Below the pieces are notes generated by a model. The model did no database searches. It was not told the origin of the DNA and saw nothing but the letters and a program-made list of their open reading frames with translations. The translations under genes and the position numbers were made by a program. A stretch of 64,000 nt of DNA from the NCBI GenBank assembly GCA_037176885.1, contig JAWWNJ010000005.1, positions 2,666,001 to 2,730,000 on the forward strand, in the 5' to 3' direction. Source of the stretch: Favolaschia claudopus. Its lineage: Eukaryota > Basidiomycota > Agaricomycetes > Agaricales > Mycenaceae. Positions 57,210 to 64,000 of this stretch are shown one piece after another (position 1 is the stretch's first letter; each line of letters starts with the position of its first letter).

Positions 57210-60200
57210 CTACTGGGGTACAGACTCGGATGAAGTCTCTTCGCGTAGGGAATTGATAAAAAGATGAGGTGCGCCCCGATATTCGACTTGTAGATTGTTG
57301 AGGTCAGCGTCGGATTTTGGGATGGTGAAATCAGTGAAAAGCTTGAACATCACCGCCCCCATCTCGCCGTCGACAACCATCCTATTACCCAGAAGCTGAT
57401 AGAAAGCGTCCTGTTCCAACGTGAAATCCTCAGGTTTGAGTCCCTCGACGACGAGCTTGGTATACAGCTCGCAAACCTGAGCTAGAAAAACACGCGGGTG
57501 GAATTCGGCGCCGTCCGTGAAGATTCCCGCTGGCTGAGGCCAAGGAGCCACCGGCTCTTTGCTGTCTAGCTTCACCTTAAAGCCGTCCGAACAATACTTC
57601 AGCTTGTGATTCCCCTTGCTGCCCTCCCCGCTGGAATATTTGACCATTTTGCATCGTGTGCACGTCTGCGCTTTGCGCTGTAGTAGATCAGCCGCAATCA
57701 ATTCATTGACCAAGTTTCAAGGTGAAGCACCGAGACGGTAACATACCTTGGGCATAGATTCGACTGCAGTCTCCGGCGGCGTGTCGGCAGCAGGGAAATA
57801 GCTGCCTGTTTCTGTTTTGATGAATGGAACGGCAAAGCAATGCTCTCTCCAGAATGCAGTCTGGCCCGACTTGGCTACCGGCAAAGAAGAGATTAGAATA
57901 CATTGAATACCAATAGACATTGACTTACAGGTGTAATCTTTGTTCGAAATACGGTGTGCAATTTTCGCTTCAATGTTACCGAGCTCGGTAACGAGCGCAC
58001 GAGGGTTCTTTGCCACGGGCTGATTGCTGGACGACGCCGGCAGGGATTTGAGTTCGTTATTGTATGCGGTAGCCGCTGCGACCCATTTCTTCGGGTTCAT
58101 GTCGACAACTCTCCACTGCAATTGGCTTCGCAATTTCATGAAGAGCATCCATTCCGGGCCATGTTGGATTGAAAGAGATTTGGGGTTGGTGCCGGTTGCG
58201 ACAGCAAAGAATTGCTGGGAGCGGGTGAGTCTTACGGAGCCGGTGGATGCCGCAGGAAGAGGGAGGGGTGCATTGAGCTGCGTAATCGACACAGTTAGAT
58301 TTGTTGCCACGGACGATGTTGCAGTGGGCGTTGTTTGCGAGTTTGCAGCTCTTATCTGCGAGGCATTTCCGGTGAAAAAAGGATGGATCTACAGAACTTC
58401 ACGGTCAGAAACTCCTTATATGATTGCAAAAATGGACATACTCGGTGCTCGGTGCTGTCCAATTTTCGAATTTTCGCTTGCGGAGCAGACTCGGAGGACG
58501 ATTGGGAAACAGATTCCGATTGGCTTGTTGTTGGCGGATCCTTGCGTTTGATACCGGCGGAGGATGCTCGCGGCATGTGTTCATCGATGGCGGTATGGCT
58601 GGCAGTCTGCTGTGGGATATCAACACACCAAATCTACAAACATAACCGGAAGTACTCACTCCTTGCGACATAGATTGACTTTGAACTGCGAGAGTCACGG
58701 TGGAAGTGACAACTTGAATGCCAGTGGCCGATGGATTTTGCGCGGGTGATTGGGAAAGAGGTTGGGTAAATAGAGCAGGGTCGAGGTTCAGTTCATGTAG
58801 GAGTTGCTCCTGTTCTTCGGGATCGAGAGTTATCATGTCGTCTTCGTCCTCATCTTTGATTGTCAGCAAGCCGCCAAAAGTGTCGGTGTTCTGGGAATTC
58901 ACAACACCAAAGGTCTCGCCACTTTGAATGTCGTCGAGGCGCGGGCGGGGGTGGAGTGAGTTGGAGGGCTTATTGGATACGAGTTCGTTCCAGAGTGCTG
59001 CTATGTGGTCGACGAGAGCAATGTGATGTGAACCAAAAGTGGATTTGACGAATAGTTTCGACGATTTGTATTTACCGCTGAGTGCAGTGCGGATATTGCG
59101 CCGTAAAACAAAATCGTGCGCGAGGGATGTCTGTGTCTCCAACCCGCTAGCGAAGGAGCGCTGGAGTGAGTTCCACCCTTTGTGCGAGCCTTCGATTCGG
59201 CTCCCATCGGATGCAACGTCCTCACGCGGTCGGGCCATACAGCCTTTCCGAACGTGTTCCAATTGTGTAGCATGGATCTGCAATATATATGTAGGAGTTC
59301 GACGCGGACGGGTTCATATAAAAGACGTACATTGGAGGCGGCAGCTGACCAGACTCCTTTCTGCGCCCACTTATCGTAAGCAGCAACGAGTCGCACCACC
59401 TGCTCCGCATGCGGCCAGTACGTCGAAAATGTATCTTTGGTAGCGCGTTCTTTGATTATGGAATCCCTGATGTCCCTCAACACCTCTGCACGACGGGGAT
59501 TTTGAGTGCCACCGAGAATCCCGGCAGCATAGCTATTAGGTTAAATTAGTGCTGCATCGAAAACTCTGAAAGGGAAGGCACTGTACCGCATTAAAAAATG
59601 ATGAACATCAAGTAAAACCTTGATAGCTTCAAAGACCTCCCGGATTTTGTTGCCAAACGTGCAGCAGTTGTCAATCGTGACCATTTCCGGTGCGGGAACA
59701 CCGAGCATCTCGAATCGAGCTTTGAGACCCTTCAAGAGCTCGACCATCTCGGCTGCAGCAGCAGTTTGGCAAAAGCGCTGAAGATCTATAAGTTGCTCGG
59801 AATAAAAGAGGGAGGACGTGTTGAATTACCCAGGCGATGATCTCGTTTCGTTCATTCAACACACTAAGAATACCTCCATTCATAAGGTGCGTGCGTGCTT
59901 TTGAAGAATCCGCCACGGTTGCCTTCTTAGCGGCCTTGAAGGTATTGTCTAGATTCATACAAATTGCTATTTGAAGTCGTCAGTGCGGCAAATCTACTCG
60001 AGGGAAGATCATACCTGTCAAGGTGCGCAGATACTTGCTACATTCCACCTCCCGAGTGCGCTTCGTAAACTCGCGAAAGATATCAGATATCATGTCATTG
60101 CTGATACATTTGTCGTTGTAGCCCGAACGGTCGTCTGGTGCTGAAAACGGTTCGAGGAGGTTTTTAAAAGAGCGGGATTTATAGCTGTTGAGGTACGCCA

Positions 60201-61162
60201 AGTGGCGCTTGTTGTACTCAAGAAGATGAAACTCTGAGGTTAATATAAGACAATGCTTCGGAATAAAGTACTATCAACGTACGCTTAATGTTTTCTTCAA
60301 GGCCCCCGGCAGTCGTCGAAGGTCGGAGTTCGACGATGAAGTCAAACAGCTCGCGGGTAACACCCGAACGATAAGAGAAGTATGGAATTCCAGCTGTCGA
60401 ACGAATGAAGCCTCTGTAGTGCAGTGAAGCGAAATTGAAACTCACGCGGTATTTTCCAGTGTTCCCAGCGTTCCCAAAACACCGCGTTCGTAGTCGCAAA
60501 CGACGAACCAAGCTTCTCTCCTTCGGCATTTCTAGCACCAACATCGGTACCGTGTTTCCCGTATTTGGCTTTGCATGGAGCACACCGGAGCTGAAATCCA
60601 AGTGCCTTCTCTTCAAAATACAAACCGTGGATCTCTCGCGACCCCGCACCAGTCCAACTATCCCACTTGATGTCTGTTGAATCGCACTGCGGGCATTGGG
60701 AAATGTCGTAGTAAAAGGGATGCACAATATTGATAGGCCGGATATAAAGGGATGCTGGCTCGAGCGTAGTCGATCCCCGCTTTGTGATGTCAAATAGAGT
60801 TGGCGGTAGAAATCGAGGGCCGAGGATGGGGATCTCTTTCCGCAGGGGAGGGGGTCCGAAGCTGTCCTTCTTGTTACCGTGCTCCGTTGTTGCTTTGTAC
60901 GCAAAATTGACATATTCGACGACATGAGACTCCCATGTAAGCTGTTTTGTGAGCTGCGCATCGCCAGAACGCGACCCGAGCCAAGTATTGACGCGCTTTT
61001 CCGTCTGCGCGCCGGAATCGTGCGAAATAAATAATTGTAAGATGTATTAAGGAACAGACTCACAGCTTTCTTCCAGTCCGCCACAAACTTCTGTTGGGCT
61101 TGAGCGCCGAAATGGGAGCGCTTGAGGACTTCGAGGACAGTCGGTGGGTCAAAGACGGACAT
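57210..61162 (-). CDS. Transposase-like protein with DDE-type core, unit 2
   Basis: This is an identical second copy of the gene at 50624-54576, with the same exons, the same DNTF / IDNCC / IEGSHKGW core and both Cys modules. The acidic core residues lie at 59947-59949, 59670-59672 and 59191-59193. Two identical intact copies in one orientation imply very recent duplication, gene conversion or an assembly duplication. Confidence 0.65.
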
Positions 61163-62335
61163 GGGTGAGGGTAAGAAAAATTCAGGAGAGACGTCTGAGA
61201 CCCGAATGATTGACAACGGACCCCGACGCTACGCGATCGACAAATTAGAAATACAATTTCCTACCGTGAACCTGCGTCTTCTGTGCTAGGGAGTATTTGC
61301 TGGATTACGTTCTGAGCCATCAGGTTGAAGAATGGAGGGCGGAGTTCAAGATAAGGTGCAAGGAAAAATCAGCCAGTCAAGAGTGGTGACATTTAGGTTT
61401 CCGGACAAAGAAATTCACAATAAACTGTGGGGATTCAGAACTCAGGCAAGATAAATGACTGTTCATGTTAAATAGATGTATTTTTTGAAAGGAAAACACT
61501 GTGAATTGTTGAATAACTAGATCTCGTTGAAACAAGGAGACGAAAACTTGCCTACAGCTATAAATACAAGACAGACGGAGAAGTCAGCGAGCCAGCAGAA
61601 TGGGCAGCGACTTGTTTGCCTTTGCAGGGACGCGCCGGCACTGCTGATATGCCCGGATACTACATCCACTCCAGGCAGAGTTGAAAAACATGCAGTGAGC
61701 TACCAAAATTTACATTGAAGAGAGATAAGCAGAGGCGAAGAGCAGCACGTATCCCTGGGCAGAGGATTGGGTGTGAGCGCGCGAGGAGAAAAGAAGAGAA
61801 AGAGGTTTGAATTGTCTGCCGCAAGGCATCACCTCGCCAACTCGCCAATCTCCCTTACGTGGAAGACTCCGGGCACTCCTTTGCCATTCACACACCAGTT
61901 TCCCAGTCAAGGAGCGGCCTACCCGGTTTGTTTGCTCCACAGTACTGAACCAGTTCTTCTTCTCGGCACGTTAGGGCGCGACTTCTTCTTCCTGGCGCGT
62001 TAGGGCGCGACTCGGACGTGTTGATACGCGTCAATCGTCGATTCAAGTACTACTCATTCTTGCTGAAAATTCCAGATGATTTCCTCCTTTTCTCTCTAGG
62101 ATAGCGAGCTTATAGATTTTCTGTGTTCTTATAGTGGCTTGCGGGCTAGCTAGGGTGCGGAAGAAAGAGTGTTGTGTGTGCCAGCGCGCAGACGCGTGAG
62201 TCACTGATTGTGACAACAACACATGACAGAAAAACGGTCGCTTCGGGTTTACAAACGGTCCCGTCGGATTAAATCGGTCCTCGACCGTTTCCCATCAACA
62301 CCGCCACTCCCTCGCAATGGAGAAGTTCCTAATCC
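61163..62335. other. Non-coding right part of unit 2
   Basis: This is the same as 54577-55749: the CGTTAGGGCGCGACT direct repeat (61969 and 61998) and the CGGTC motif cluster (62232-62290) just before the unit 2/3 junction. Confidence 0.5.
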
Positions 62336-62956
62336 GGAGAAATCGGTCATTCCGAGGGCTTTCTAACATCAGAAACCGGCTCAAATCAACCGAGGGGATT
62401 CTCCATTTGGGAGGTGATCGGAGCGAGGGTTTTTCGCTCACCACTGCCAACCACAGTCTTGTAATAACTATCACCCCGGCAAACGGTCCTACGGTCGACA
62501 CTAGGAAAAGATGTAAACTGTGCAACGGCGGTCCGAACTGCTCTGTATTCACTTCTCCAGCCTTGTATCTATCTAATGATCCCAGTTTCCCACTCCCCAC
62601 TTGCTCCCCACGCCCTACCTCCCTCGCTTTCGCTACAAGTCCAAATCGCTAAAATGTCTACGTCGCTTGTCATTATCAACTCATTATCTTGGTCACCTCG
62701 ACCCGCGCTCCCACCGTCCCCCGCCCTCGACTACTTTCTCCGTTGACTCGCCGTTTCGACTCAGTTTCGACGCAAGCACATCTTCCCCAACCCAACCCCC
62801 TCGACACGCCTCAAACTCACCGCAACGCTGCCCAGATTTGCCGCCGCATCGCCAACTCGCCACCGCCAATGTTTGAAACAAGAAAATGTCTGTTCTTAGA
62901 AGGTAAGTTTCGCGCTGCCGAATGACGAAAATTGACACTGACCTACGTGTAGTACC

Positions 62957-63602
62957 TCATTCAGCGATGACGCTGTCAGCGCCGACTATTTCTCGGTGCA
63001 TTGACGGCGGTACAGAAATTCGTGTCAGCATCAAGTACGCGTGAAACAAATAAATCAAAGTTTACTTACCTGCCATTCAGATACAGCGCAATTGGTGCCG
63101 TAGTGACTGCCAACTGCGAGGGCAGGCTCAGTGCACGGTAAGGCTCTGAGTCGGACCAAATGGAGTCAAAAATTACCTGGCGAAGTTGGACACCGCATCG
63201 TCGGCATCGACTGCTTTCAACGCGAGTGCGGACTTGTGAGGTGGATGTAAGTCTCCTTTTGGCTCGAGACGGTGAAAACAGACACTTACCGTCACAATTC
63301 AGACGCAAATTTCCGCACTGGTGGTGCTTAATTTGTTTGTACACGACCGCAGAACTGTGAGACGGAGTCAGGTCAGGGAGGCATGTAATAAGGTACACGC
63401 GCCTTTGTTTTGTAGCTACATGGAATGAACGAATACTTTCTATTACTGATTGAAACTAAACAATACTGTGAGTTGAATGAGATAGAGCAAATGAGGGAAG
63501 GATTTCAGTGTTTCAAGATGATGAAGCCCGCGATGAATTTGATTGAAAAGAGAGTAAAATTTGCACGAGGGAGGACAGACGTACCTTGGTGTCACCTTTC
63601 AT
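62957..63602 (-). CDS. Small CxxC protein candidate within unit 3
   Basis: This is the third identical copy of the candidate described at 49785-50430. Confidence 0.35.
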
Positions 63603-63795
63603 TGACGAGATAATGGAATAAAGGCATTAACTAAATTGGCTTCGGATGTGGCATTTAGAATTCTCCAAGTTTTCGCATACGCTCATTCTTTGTCCTTCGC
63701 TGTACCCCAGTTTCTCTTTTGAGTAGGAATTCAAGTCATGCTTTACTTCATTTGATAGACGAGTGGACAATAACTATTGATGTCGTTACATCTAA

Positions 63796-64000
63796 CTACT
63801 GGGGTACAGACTCGGATGAAGTCTCTTCGCGTAGGGAATTGATAAAAAGATGAGGTGCGCCCCGATATTCGACTTGTAGATTGTTGAGGTCAGCGTCGGA
63901 TTTTGGGATGGTGAAATCAGTGAAAAGCTTGAACATCACCGCCCCCATCTCGCCGTCGACAACCATCCTATTACCCAGAAGCTGATAGAAAGCGTCCTGT
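63796..64000 (-). CDS. Transposase-like protein, unit 3, C-terminal end only
   Basis: Only the last 67 or so codons are present before the window ends (from the stop at 63796). They match the end of the unit 1 and 2 genes, including FTIPKSDADLNNLQVEY and the SSESVPQ terminus. Confidence 0.6.
   Translation of the reverse strand, partial: QDAFYQLLGNRMVVDGEMGAVMFKLFTDFTIPKSDADLNNLQVEYRGAPHLFINSLREETSSESVPQ

Larger units (their letters stand above)
55750..62335. repeat. Tandem unit 2 of the 6,586-bp direct repeat
   Basis: This is a full head-to-tail copy, same orientation, directly abutting units 1 and 3 without any spacer. It includes the complete transposase-like gene, the small CxxC gene candidate and the motif cluster. 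Confidence 0.95.
62336..64000. repeat. Tandem unit 3 (first 1,665 bp, cut by window end)
   Basis: This is the start of a third head-to-tail copy, identical over its visible length to units 1 and 2. The array therefore continues beyond the window or ends at a contig edge nearby. Confidence 0.95.

Noticed and set aside
49164..64000. Ribosomal DNA or CRISPR-like array
   Set aside because: The unit is 6.6 kb, protein-coding with introns, has no rRNA-like sequence and no short spacer-repeat pattern.

Overview
The window is nuclear DNA of a filamentous basidiomycete, most likely an Agaricomycete. Genes are split by many short introns (about 47-70 bp, donors often GTGCGT, GTATGT or GTAAGT). Gene families typical of mushroom-forming fungi are present, including F-box proteins, a large EF-hand/ZZ-finger protein and an RGS-LOV photoreceptor. 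Exon models were built by eye from splice signals, reading frame and family resemblance. Most finished models sum to a multiple of three; the exception is noted.

Layout. 1-6520: end of a nitroreductase-family gene (+), succinate dehydrogenase cytochrome b subunit (-), and two divergent F-box genes (the + one carries an apparent one-base frameshift). 6925-8865: an Erv41/ERGIC2-type ER-Golgi cargo protein (-). 8866-13743: gene-poor stretch with decayed coding fragments. 13744-15333: ornithine decarboxylase (+). 16971-18896: Xbp1-like APSES/KilA-N transcription factor (+). 19625-22885: SPX-domain low-affinity phosphate transporter (-). 23374-25416: secreted tripeptidyl-peptidase of the sedolisin family (-). 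26882-30341: RGS-LOV photoreceptor (+). 31267-36146: two tandem paralogous secreted HExxH proteins (+) flanking a transaldolase-family gene (-). 36676-42277: large helical-bundle/EF-hand/ZZ protein (+). 42397-43517: Cys-rich CXC protein (-), divergent from a major-facilitator drug transporter (+, 44052-46633). 46852-48162: secreted ricin-B-type lectin (-).

From 49164 to the window end lies a head-to-tail tandem array of a 6,586-bp unit: two full copies and the first 1,665 bp of a third, apparently identical. Each unit carries a large multi-exon gene (- strand) with a DDE-transposase-like core and Cys-rich N- and C-terminal parts, plus a small CxxC gene candidate. I regard this array and its gene as the least explained element here.

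Other points of interest: GC-AG introns needed to keep conserved motifs in three genes, a shared inverted GTCACA/TGTGAC motif upstream of three genes, an intron that splits the HExxH motif in both paralogs, and the light-sensing RGS protein. Housekeeping and nutrient genes (sdhC, ODC, phosphate transporter, peptidase) are not arranged as a pathway cluster; this looks like an ordinary fungal chromosome arm that enters a repeat array.
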